Below are positions 56,471 through 64,000 of a stretch of 64,000 nucleotides of DNA, piece after piece. The stretch's first letter is position 1, and each line of letters starts with the position of its first letter. A program made the translations under genes and the position numbers. Source of the DNA: an uncultured Pelagibacteraceae bacterium (GTDB lineage Bacteria > Pseudomonadota > Alphaproteobacteria > Pelagibacterales > Pelagibacteraceae); assembly GCA_902565385.1 (NCBI GenBank), contig CACFEW010000003.1:1-64000 (forward strand), given 5' to 3'. The notes under the pieces are model-generated. The model saw only the letters and a list, made by a program, of their open reading frames with translations, ran no database searches and had not been told where the DNA came from.

Positions 56471-58357
56471 TTGACTTATAAGCCTGAAATTGACAGTTTA
56501 AGAGCTATATCAGTATTAGCAATTCTAGTTTATCACGCTAAAATTTACTTTTTCAATTCATTATTATTCCCGGGTGGTTACTATGGTGTAGACATTTTTT
56601 TTGTTATTTCGGGTTATTTGATCACAGCTATAATAATTAGAGAGAAAGTAAATAATAATAAATTTTCATTTAAAAATTTTTATTTTAGAAGAGCTCGTAG
56701 AATTTTTCCTGCTTTAATATTAGTATTAATAATTTCATTACCTTTAGCTTGGTATTCATTGATGCCATATTCTTTAATTGAATATTCAAAGTCGATAATT
56801 TATTCAATTATTTTTGTATCTAATTTTTTTTTTTATTTTACCGGACTTGAATACGGAGCTGTAAGTGGTTTATTAAAACCCTTATTGCATACTTGGTCTT
56901 TATCAGTAGAGGAACAGTTTTATCTTTTTTTTCCAATAATTTTAATTGTATTAATAAATTATTTTAAAAACAAAATATTTGTTCCTATATTTTTTATAGT
57001 AATTTTAAGTTTAATATTTGCACAATCACTTTTTATATTTAATCAAAACTTAAATTTTTATTTATTACCAAGTAGAATTTGGGAATTATTATTTGGTTCA
57101 TTACTTTTTTTATATCAAAAAAATAATATTTTAAAAATCAGTAATTTAAAAAGTGATTTTTTTTGCATAATTGGAATTATTTTAATTTTTATCTCATTTA
57201 ATTATTTTTATGAAGTTGATCCTAGCCCAAATATTAAAACCATTATCCCAATTTTTGGTGCAGCGTTAATAATCATTTTTGCAAAGAAAGATGCAACTAT
57301 TACTAAGATATTAACTAATAAGATTATTTTAAGTGTAGGATTAATCTCATATTCATTATATTTATTTCATTATCCCATTTTCGCTTTTGTAAGGAACGTC
57401 AGATTAGCAGATAGTTCTTTTGATTATTTTTTAGTCGCAATAGTGATTTTTATTCTCTCAACACTTTCATATAACTTTATTGAAAAACCTTTTAGAGATA
57501 AAGAAAAGATTCCTGATAATATTTTTCTCTATGTTATTACTTTTTTAATTTCAGTTTTGATACTTTTGTCGATAATGATAATCAAAAACAATGGTTTTCA
57601 AAAACGATTTCCATCTCTAAACTCATTTAGTACTGATTACGAAATGTATTTAAAAAAAGATAGAGATCTCAAATACAAGTTAGGAAATCCGAAATTTGAA
57701 AAAATGAATAAAAAAAATGTTTTAATTATAGGAAATTCTCATGGAAGAGATACTTTTAACGCTCTTTATTTAAATAAAGAACTTTTTACTAATTACCAGT
57801 TTTCAATATTAGATACACAAATTAGTTGTTTGGAAAATATTTTTTACACATTAAAGATATGTGATAAAAAATTGAGCGATTCTCAAAAAAATATTTTAAA
57901 TGAATCTGAAATCATATTATTGAGTACTTCATTTAAAACTACTGATATTGACAAATTAGAAAAAATAATTGAAAGCATATTAAAAAATAAAAAAAGGGTT
58001 ATCTTACTTAATCAAAAACCGCACTTTTATTTTTACAATAACTTTTCTTTAGTTGATGAATTTTTTTTAAAATTTAATAGGCTTCCAAACGAAGAGGAGA
58101 AAATCATTATGGAAAAAAAATACTTTGACTCAATCTCTCAGGAAACTAGAAAAATAAATACAAGTTTAAAAAGCATTGCACAAAATAAAGAAATCAAATT
58201 ATTTAATAAAGTAGAATTATTTTGCAATGAATTAAAGAGAAGATGCAAGTATTTAACTGATGACAATTACAAATTATTTTATGATCATAGTCATTATACT
58301 ATTGAAGGATCCAAATATATTGGTAAAAAAATTTATGAGCTTCAATGGTTCAGATAA
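56471..58357 (+). CDS. Acyltransferase-3 / SGNH fusion (OafA-like)
   Basis: 628 residues from TTG 56471, the only start before the conserved 'PEIDSLRAISVLAILVYHA'. About ten membrane helices make up the acyltransferase-3 domain (motifs 'GGYYGVDIFFVISGYLI', 'RRARRIFPAL', 'LLHTWSLSVEEQFYLFFP'). The C-terminal 230 residues form an SGNH domain with 'NVLIIGNSHGRDTF' and 'DHSHYTIEG'. Such proteins O-acetylate cell-surface sugars such as LPS or peptidoglycan. Converges with mrp, overlapping 16 bp. Confidence 0.93.
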   Translation: MTYKPEIDSLRAISVLAILVYHAKIYFFNSLLFPGGYYGVDIFFVISGYLITAIIIREKVNNNKFSFKNFYFRRARRIFPALILVLIISLPLAWYSLMPYSLIEYSKSIIYSIIFVSNFFFYFTGLEYGAVSGLLKPLLHTWSLSVEEQFYLFFPIILIVLINYFKNKIFVPIFFIVILSLIFAQSLFIFNQNLNFYLLPSRIWELLFGSLLFLYQKNNILKISNLKSDFFCIIGIILIFISFNYFYEVDPSPNIKTIIPIFGAALIIIFAKKDATITKILTNKIILSVGLISYSLYLFHYPIFAFVRNVRLADSSFDYFLVAIVIFILSTLSYNFIEKPFRDKEKIPDNIFLYVITFLISVLILLSIMIIKNNGFQKRFPSLNSFSTDYEMYLKKDRDLKYKLGNPKFEKMNKKNVLIIGNSHGRDTFNALYLNKELFTNYQFSILDTQISCLENIFYTLKICDKKLSDSQKNILNESEIILLSTSFKTTDIDKLEKIIESILKNKKRVILLNQKPHFYFYNNFSLVDEFFLKFNRLPNEEEKIIMEKKYFDSISQETRKINTSLKSIAQNKEIKLFNKVELFCNELKRRCKYLTDDNYKLFYDHSHYTIEGSKYIGKKIYELQWFR

Positions 58358-59172
58358 AGTGCTTTTATCTCATTAGCAAATTTTAAGTATATCTTAGAAA
58401 TTTCATGTTCAGGATTAGCTTCAACTAATGGTATTCCATTATCGCTAGTTTTGCCAATATCAGGATTAATCGGTATTTCTCCTAAAAATTTTTTTTGAAA
58501 TTTTTCAGCTGTTTTTTTAACTCCACCCTCACCAAAAATTTTATATTTTTTTCCATCATCTCCTATAAAAAAACTCATATTATCAACTAAACCTAAAATT
58601 TTAACACCAAGTTTATCAAACATTTTTATTCCTCTTATAACATCCAAAAGAGCTACCTCTTGAGGTGTACTTACAATTATTGCACCATCCATTACTATTT
58701 CTTGGGAAAATGTTAGCTGGGTATCGCCAGTGCCTGGTGGCAAATCGACGATGATAAAATCTAAATCTTTCCAATTTACTTTTTGTGTGAAAGTCCTAAT
58801 CGCACTTGTTACCATTGGTCCTCGCCAAATCATAGGTGTTTGTTGATCAGCTAAGAAACCTATGGACATACACTGAATATCGTACTTATTAATAGGTTCT
58901 AATTTTTGTCCATCACTTTTTGGTTTCTCGTCAATTCCCAACATTTTTGGAATAGAGGGGCCATAAATATCTGCATCTAATAAACCAACTTTACATCCAA
59001 CTTTTTTCAAAGCCAAAGCCAAGTTTGTTGCAAAGGTGGATTTTCCTACACCTCCTTTTGCGCTTGAAATTGCAATGGTAAACTTTGTGCCCTTAATTGG
59101 ATTTTTCTCAGGCAATTTTCCACTCATTTTAGCTCTCATTGCGTCACTTAATTCTGGTTTTTCCTTTGGCAC
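58342..59172 (-). CDS. mrp: Mrp/NBP35 family iron-sulfur carrier ATPase
   Basis: 276 residues from GTG 59172. The deviant Walker A 'KGGVGKS' at 39-45, 'LLDADIYGPSIPKMLG', 'DFIIVDLPPGTGDTQL' and 'GLVDNMSFF' are Mrp (ApbC) landmarks. Many Mrp proteins have an N-terminal DUF59/MIP18 domain; here only about 28 residues precede the ATPase. The usual C-x2-C after 'NMS' is not seen ('NMSFFIGDDG'), as in several alphaproteobacteria. It loads Fe-S clusters onto targets. Divergent from hflK with a 51-bp gap. Confidence 0.9.
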   Translation of the reverse strand: MPKEKPELSDAMRAKMSGKLPEKNPIKGTKFTIAISSAKGGVGKSTFATNLALALKKVGCKVGLLDADIYGPSIPKMLGIDEKPKSDGQKLEPINKYDIQCMSIGFLADQQTPMIWRGPMVTSAIRTFTQKVNWKDLDFIIVDLPPGTGDTQLTFSQEIVMDGAIIVSTPQEVALLDVIRGIKMFDKLGVKILGLVDNMSFFIGDDGKKYKIFGEGGVKKTAEKFQKKFLGEIPINPDIGKTSDNGIPLVEANPEHEISKIYLKFANEIKALYLNH

Positions 59173-59223
59173 AAAGACATCTTAACTTGTTTTTCAATAT
59201 AAAGACATTATATAGATTGCCAT

Positions 59224-60339
59224 ATGTCAGATAATTTCAAACAAAGTGGTGGTAGTCCTTGGGGCACACCTCCAGGCGGAAGTAGTGGTGGAAGCGGTAA
59301 CGGCTCTGGCCGAGGCCCGACACCTCCAGACGTAGATAAAATTATTAGAGAGTTCCAAGAAAAAATTAAGAAATTTTTACCTGGCGGAAGTTCTTCAGGA
59401 GGAAAGCAAGCAATTTTAGTTTTGATTATTTTAGGTTTTGTCTGGTTGGCAAGTGGACTTTATAGAGTATTACCAGATGAGCAGGGTGTAGTTTTAAGAT
59501 TTGGTAAATTTGTAAAAACAACCCAACCCGGATTAAATTATCATATACCGTTTCCAGTTGAATCTGTACTAACTCCAAAAGTCACAAAAGTTAATAGAAT
59601 TGATATTGGTTTTAGATCTGAAAGAGACAGTGGATTTACCTCTCAGGGTGGAGTGGCTGATGTTCCACAAGAAAGCTTAATGTTAACCGGAGATGAAAAT
59701 ATAGTAAATATCGATTTTTCTGTTTTTTGGGTAATTAAAGATGCAGGTAATTTTTTATTTAAAATACAAGATCCAGAAGGAACAGTTAAAGCAGCTGCAG
59801 AGACAGCAATGAGAGAAGTAATTGCAAGATCTGATATTCAACCTATTTTAACTGAGGGTAGATCAGTCATAGAGACAGACACGCAAGAAATCATCCAAAA
59901 GATTTTAGATGAATACACTAGTGGTATTCAAATCACACAAGTTCAAACACAAAAAGCTGATCCACCAGATCAAGTAATTGATGCATTTAGAGATGTACAG
60001 GCTGCAAGAGCTGACATGGAAAGATCAAAAAACGAGGCTGAAGCTTATGCAAATGATGTTATCCCAAGAGCCCGAGGGGAAGCAGAAAAAATTTTACAAG
60101 CTGCCGAGGCTTATAAAAAAGAAGTCGTAGCAAAAGCTGAGGGTGAAGCAAGCAGATTTTTAGCAATTTATAATGAATATAAAAATGCCAAATCTGTAAC
60201 ACAAGAAAGAATGTATTTAGAAACTATGGAAAAAGTTTTAGCCGATATAGATAAAGTTATTATTGAAAAAAATGCAGGTTCGGGTGTAGTGCCATACTTA
60301 CCATTACCTGAGTTGCAAAAAAAGAAAGTGACAAACTAA
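59224..60339 (+). CDS. hflK: FtsH-regulating protease modulator HflK
   Basis: 371 residues. A Gly/Ser/Pro-rich cytoplasmic N-terminus (to about 57), one membrane helix (about 60-77), then the SPFH domain ('DEQGVVLRFGKFVKTTQPGL') and a long helix rich in Ala/Glu ('NEAEAYANDVIPRARGEAEKI'). HflK and HflC form a large periplasmic cage around FtsH. hflC starts 1 bp after the stop. Confidence 0.95.
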   Translation: MSDNFKQSGGSPWGTPPGGSSGGSGNGSGRGPTPPDVDKIIREFQEKIKKFLPGGSSSGGKQAILVLIILGFVWLASGLYRVLPDEQGVVLRFGKFVKTTQPGLNYHIPFPVESVLTPKVTKVNRIDIGFRSERDSGFTSQGGVADVPQESLMLTGDENIVNIDFSVFWVIKDAGNFLFKIQDPEGTVKAAAETAMREVIARSDIQPILTEGRSVIETDTQEIIQKILDEYTSGIQITQVQTQKADPPDQVIDAFRDVQAARADMERSKNEAEAYANDVIPRARGEAEKILQAAEAYKKEVVAKAEGEASRFLAIYNEYKNAKSVTQERMYLETMEKVLADIDKVIIEKNAGSGVVPYLPLPELQKKKVTN

Positions 60340-60340
60340 T

Positions 60341-61210
60341 ATGAACGCTGGGAAAATTACCACTGGAATTATTGTTGTTTTAGCAGCGATTGCATTCTTT
60401 TCAATTTTTATTGTTAAAGAGGTTAATCAGGCAATTGTTCTACAATTTGGTGATCCCAAAAGAATAATTTTAAAACCTGGATTAAACTTTAAACTACCTT
60501 TTATTCAAAACGTTGTCTTTTTAGATAAAAGAATACTAAATTTAGATACGCCACCAGAGGAAGTTATTGCATCTGATCAAAAAAGATTGATAGTTGATGC
60601 ATTTGCTAGATTTCAAATAGTTGATCCTCTTAAGTTTTATATTTCAGTTGGAAATGAAAGGGTTGCTAGATCAAGACTGGCTACAATTATCAATTCAAGA
60701 ATTAGGAACGTTCTTGGACAACAAGAACTTCAAACTCTTCTTTCAGAAGATAGAACAAAACAAATGGCTTTAATTCAAGAAGGCGTAAATAATGAGGCAG
60801 AAAATTTTGGAATAAAAATAGTAGACGTTAGAATTAAAAGAGCAGATCTTCCCCAAGCTAACAGTGATGCAATTTTTAGAAGGATGCAGACAGAAAGAGA
60901 GAGAGAAGCAAAAGAATTTAGAGCAAGAGGAGCTGAAATGGCCGTCACCATCACATCGACTGCTGACAAAGAAGTAACTGTAATTTTAGCTGAGGCTCAA
61001 AAGAAATCAGAAATTATGAAAGGTGAAGGAGATGGTAAAAGAAATAATATTTTTGCTGCCGCGTTTGGACAAGATCCAGAATTCTTTGCATTTTATAGAG
61101 CTATGCAGGCTTATGAAAAAGCTTTAATAGGTGGAGAAACATCTCTAATTTTATCTCCAGATAGTGAATTCTTTAAATTTTTTGGAAATATAAAACCTCA
61201 AACAGAGTAA
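60341..61210 (+). CDS. hflC: FtsH-regulating protease modulator HflC
   Basis: 289 residues. Membrane helix 7-27, SPFH domain from 'VNQAIVLQFGDPKRII', and the coiled helix 'RRMQTEREREAKEFRARGAEM', which is conserved in HflC. Works with HflK to restrict FtsH access to membrane substrates. Directly after hflK and 6 bp before the DUF2065 gene, the usual alphaproteobacterial order. Confidence 0.95.
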   Translation: MNAGKITTGIIVVLAAIAFFSIFIVKEVNQAIVLQFGDPKRIILKPGLNFKLPFIQNVVFLDKRILNLDTPPEEVIASDQKRLIVDAFARFQIVDPLKFYISVGNERVARSRLATIINSRIRNVLGQQELQTLLSEDRTKQMALIQEGVNNEAENFGIKIVDVRIKRADLPQANSDAIFRRMQTEREREAKEFRARGAEMAVTITSTADKEVTVILAEAQKKSEIMKGEGDGKRNNIFAAAFGQDPEFFAFYRAMQAYEKALIGGETSLILSPDSEFFKFFGNIKPQTE

Positions 61211-61216
61211 AATTTA

Positions 61217-61402
61217 ATGAAAGAATTGATCATAGCATTTGGTCTATTCTTATTCATTGAAGGTATTTTATATGCCTTATTTCCATCAAAAATGAGGAAT
61301 ATGTTAAAAAAGCTTGAGTTAATTAAAGATGGTCAATTACGTACTGGTGGATTAATTTTTGCTTTAATAGGATTTATAATTATTTATTACGCAAAAAGTT
61401 AA
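61217..61402 (+). CDS. DUF2065 (YjeT-like) small membrane protein
   Basis: 61 residues with two membrane helices: 'LIIAFGLFLFIEGILYALFP' at the N-terminus and 'GLIFALIGFIIIYYA' at the C-terminus, joined by a basic loop. This is the DUF2065 pattern, commonly found between hflC and degP. Function unknown; the context suggests a link with membrane protein quality control. Confidence 0.88.
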   Translation: MKELIIAFGLFLFIEGILYALFPSKMRNMLKKLELIKDGQLRTGGLIFALIGFIIIYYAKS

Positions 61403-61403
61403 A

Positions 61404-62816
61404 ATGATGAAAATAAAAGCCATATTTCTCTCTTTAATATTAATATTAAATTTTTCATCAGTATCAAATTCTCAAAATGTTCCTAATTCATTTGCAGATT
61501 TAGCTGAAAAATTAATGCCTTCAGTAGTGAATATTTCAACAACCCAAACTGTTGTCGAGAGAAGCAATCCCTTCCCAAATTTTCAATTTCCACCTGGATC
61601 ACCATTCGGTGATATGTTTAAAGAATTTGGAACTCCACAAGAAAGACAATCTTCAGCTTTAGGTTCTGGGTTTATTATAGATAAAGAGGGAATAGTGGTA
61701 ACTAATAATCACGTAATTGAAGGTGCAGAGGACATTGTTGTGCAGGTAAACGGAGAAAAAAAATTTAAAGCGAAAGTTATTGGTGCTGATCCACTTTCAG
61801 ATATTGCAGTTTTAAAAATTGAGTCAAAAGAAAAATTTTTACCTGTAAGATTTGGTGACTCTGATAAAGCAAGAATAGGTGATTGGGTTATAGCTATTGG
61901 AAATCCATTTGGGTTAGGTGGCACCGTAACCTCAGGAATAATTTCTGCAAGAAATCGATCAATTGGATTATCAAGATATGAAGACTATATTCAAACAGAT
62001 GCATCTATAAACTCTGGTAATTCAGGAGGTCCTTTGTTTGATATGAATGGTGATGTGATCGGAATTAATACTGCAATTCTTGGAAGAAGTGGAAATGTTG
62101 GGATAGGTTTTTCAATACCATCTAATAGTGCAAAAATTGTAATTGATCAATTAATTGAATTTGGGGAGACAAAAAGAGGATGGCTTGGAGTAAGAATTCA
62201 AGATGTAACAAAAGAAATTGCAGAAGTTGAAAAATTAGATGAACCAAGAGGAGCGCTAGTAGCAAGTGTTGCACCTAATAGTCCATCTGAAAAAGCCGGA
62301 GTTAAAAGTGGAGATATTATTTTGGAATTCAATGGTGAAAAAATAAATCAAATGAAAGAACTCCCAATAATCGTTGCAAGAACGGAAGTTGGAAAAAAAG
62401 TGAAAGTAAAAATTTGGAGAAATAAAAAAGAAATTGTCAAAACTATTACACTTGGAAGATTAGAGACATCTGAGGATTTTAAAATTTCAGAAAAAAAAGA
62501 GGAAACACCAAAAGAAACTTTAGTTGAAAACCTTAAAATTAAAGTTAGAAAACTTTCTGATCAGGATATTAAATCTAGAAATTTACCAAACCAAACAAGT
62601 GGATTAGTTATCACAAGTATTGAAAAAGATAGTCCTTTAGTTGGCTCTATAGAGGTGAATAGTATTATTTTAGAAGCGCAGAAGAAGAAAATACGATCAG
62701 TTGAGGACTTAAATCAATCTCTTAAACAAGTTCTTAATAGTAATCAAAAGACTATTTTACTTGTAATCTATAATAGTCAAAATCAAAAAAGATATATAGG
62801 TGTTAAATTAGATTAG
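61404..62816 (+). CDS. degP: Periplasmic serine protease/chaperone DegP (HtrA)
   Basis: 470 residues. Signal peptide 1 to about 24, trypsin-like domain with His103 ('NNHVIEG'), Asp133 ('LSDIAVLKI') and Ser207 ('NSGNSGG'), then two PDZ domains (from about 260 and 380). The linker 'SEKKEETPKETLVENL' separates the PDZs. It degrades or refolds misfolded envelope proteins. Last gene of the hflK-hflC-DUF2065-degP set; miaA follows 3 bp later. Confidence 0.96.
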   Translation: MMKIKAIFLSLILILNFSSVSNSQNVPNSFADLAEKLMPSVVNISTTQTVVERSNPFPNFQFPPGSPFGDMFKEFGTPQERQSSALGSGFIIDKEGIVVTNNHVIEGAEDIVVQVNGEKKFKAKVIGADPLSDIAVLKIESKEKFLPVRFGDSDKARIGDWVIAIGNPFGLGGTVTSGIISARNRSIGLSRYEDYIQTDASINSGNSGGPLFDMNGDVIGINTAILGRSGNVGIGFSIPSNSAKIVIDQLIEFGETKRGWLGVRIQDVTKEIAEVEKLDEPRGALVASVAPNSPSEKAGVKSGDIILEFNGEKINQMKELPIIVARTEVGKKVKVKIWRNKKEIVKTITLGRLETSEDFKISEKKEETPKETLVENLKIKVRKLSDQDIKSRNLPNQTSGLVITSIEKDSPLVGSIEVNSIILEAQKKKIRSVEDLNQSLKQVLNSNQKTILLVIYNSQNQKRYIGVKLD

Positions 62817-62819
62817 TTT

Positions 62820-63728
62820 ATGGATTTTAAATCCAAAATTATTTTAATTTATGGACCTACCGCTTCTGGAAAATCTAAATTTGCAATTAAATTAGCTAAA
62901 AAGATTAAAGGCCAAATTATAAATGCTGATAGTATGCAAGTTTATAAAGAATTAAAGATTTTGACAGCAAGACCATTTAAACAAGACCAGCAAAAAATAA
63001 AACATCATTTATATGGATTTCAAAGTGGCAAAAAAAACTTCTCTACTGGTGATTGGCTTAAATTAGTTAACTATAAAATTTTATACTGTAAAAAAATGAA
63101 AAAAACCCCAATACTAGTTGGAGGCACTGGCCTATATTTCAAAGCTCTGACAGATGGCTTGGTAAATATTCCAAAAATTCCTAGCAATTTCAGAAATGAA
63201 ATAAGAAATTTACATAAGAGAATAGGACAAAAAAAATTTTTTTTAAAACTATTAAAAATAGATCCTTTGGTCAAAGATCGAGTTAACTACTTAGATGTAC
63301 AAAGATCTATAAGAGCATATGAAATTAAATCATTTACAAAAAAATCTATGATCGATTGGTTTAAAAATACAAAGTCAAATTATGATCATAATGACTTTTT
63401 TAAAATCTGTATTGATTTTCCAAGGAAAGATCTAATTGAGAGAATAAATAAGAGGACTGAGAATATGATTAAATCAGGTGCAATTTTAGAAGTTAAAAAG
63501 TTTATCAAATTGAGAGTTCCAAAAAATAAAAGCCTTAGTAAAGCAATTGGAATTAGTGAGATTAAGCAATATCTCCAAAAAAAAATCCAAACGGAACAAT
63601 TAATAGAGAAAATATCAATAAAGACTAGGCAATATGCCAAAAGACAGAGCACCTGGGCTCGCGGAAATATGAAAGATTGGATTAAAGTTAATCCTGAAGG
63701 TTTGTATAAGCTCTTAAAAAAAATTTAG
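62820..63728 (+). CDS. miaA: tRNA dimethylallyltransferase
   Basis: 302 residues. P-loop 'GPTASGKS' at 12-19, 'NADSMQVYKEL' and 'VGGTGLYFKAL', with the C-terminal 'KRQSTWARG' RNA-contact motif. It adds dimethylallyl to A37 of tRNAs that read U-starting codons. Starts 3 bp after degP. Confidence 0.96.
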   Translation: MDFKSKIILIYGPTASGKSKFAIKLAKKIKGQIINADSMQVYKELKILTARPFKQDQQKIKHHLYGFQSGKKNFSTGDWLKLVNYKILYCKKMKKTPILVGGTGLYFKALTDGLVNIPKIPSNFRNEIRNLHKRIGQKKFFLKLLKIDPLVKDRVNYLDVQRSIRAYEIKSFTKKSMIDWFKNTKSNYDHNDFFKICIDFPRKDLIERINKRTENMIKSGAILEVKKFIKLRVPKNKSLSKAIGISEIKQYLQKKIQTEQLIEKISIKTRQYAKRQSTWARGNMKDWIKVNPEGLYKLLKKI

Positions 63729-63781
63729 ATATTCTCTACTTAGCCTTGACCAATTAGCACAACTTCAGCTAGATTGCTTGA

Positions 63782-64000
63782 ATGTCTAAATTATATACCG
63801 GTGCAGAAATTGTATTTAAATGTCTTGAAGATCAGGAGGTTGAATATATTTTTGGTTATCCAGGTGGTGCAGTCTTGCCAATTTATGATGAACTTAAAAA
63901 TCATTCATCGATAAAGCATATACTTGTAAGACATGAGCAAGGAGCAGGTCACGCTGCAGAGGGATATGCAAGATCATCAGGCAAACCTGGAGTAGTTTTA
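63782..64000 (+). CDS. ilvB: Acetolactate synthase large subunit (5' part only)
   Basis: The first 73 codons, cut by the window end. '[20 protein letters not shown]', '[13 protein letters not shown]' and '[15 protein letters not shown]' with the catalytic Glu of the TPP-binding N-terminal domain identify a ThDP-dependent acetolactate synthase. It makes acetolactate for valine, leucine and isoleucine. Begins 53 bp after miaA; a weak TTGACC/TAGATT promoter may lie in the gap. Confidence 0.92.
   Translation, partial: MSKLYTGAEIVFKCLEDQEVEYIFGYPGGAVLPIYDELKNHSSIKHILVRHEQGAGHAAEGYARSSGKPGVVL

Overview
The window looks like a chromosome segment of a very AT-rich, streamlined alphaproteobacterium, most likely a SAR11 (Pelagibacterales) relative. 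This is inferred from A/T-saturated codons, short or overlapping gene junctions, a circularly permuted two-piece tmRNA, a CAT initiator tRNA of alphaproteobacterial type, and gene content (mla genes, dcw cluster, lpxC-bamD-ligA, hflKC-degP, thyX). No 16S gene is present, so the placement is inference.

Region 1 (1 to about 19,120) is an accessory island. It holds a four-gene plus-strand operon of unrecognised proteins (87-4046), a lone unknown gene (4204-4905), and a tight six-gene minus-strand operon (11122 down to 5156). That operon is built around a 1128-residue RecB-like nuclease/RNase H-like/SF1 helicase fusion and ends with a zinc-ribbon MORN-repeat protein. A divergent zinc-finger gene follows, then an initiator tRNA, a three-methyltransferase restriction-modification operon (Dcm, N6 MTase, nuclease-N6 MTase fusion) and a complete tyrosine integrase. 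Just upstream of the integrase is a 48-bp copy of the 3' half of a CAT-anticodon tRNA. A second, identical copy lies 2.6 kb further on. The intact tRNA should lie left of the window. Between the two copies is an integrase-less mini-island of small membrane, secreted and unknown proteins.

Region 2 (21,741 to about 53,470) is core genome: mlaC/mlaA, an amidase, rnpB, then one long plus-strand division and peptidoglycan cluster: mraZ-ftsZ-rsmH-ftsL-ftsI-murE/murF fusion-mraY-murD-ftsW-murG-murC-murB-ddl-ftsQ-'mini-ftsA'-lpxC-bamD-ligA. Three things are unusual. ftsZ sits directly after mraZ. murE and murF are one gene. The ftsA slot holds a 233-residue protein that keeps the 1A/1C part and a C-terminal amphipathic tail but has lost the ATPase half. 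pepP, uvrD, an AsmA-like gene, fumC, a MazG-like NTP pyrophosphatase and an SGNH protein follow.

Region 3 (about 53,545-55,205) is a second integrase-less mini-island. It sits at the 3' end of the tmRNA gene, carries a PD-(D/E)XK-like nuclease gene and an M23-like secreted protein gene, and is edged on both sides by clusters of an 11-bp repeat. One repeat lies inside the nuclease promoter.

Region 4 (55,190-64,000) is core again: ssrA, thyX, an acyltransferase-3/SGNH protein, mrp, hflK-hflC-DUF2065-degP, miaA and the start of ilvB.

The best candidates for undescribed biology are the RecB-helicase/MORN operon with its divergent partners, the two integrase-less mini-islands at different RNA genes, and the minimal FtsA. 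All functional statements rest on reading motifs by eye; no database search was possible.
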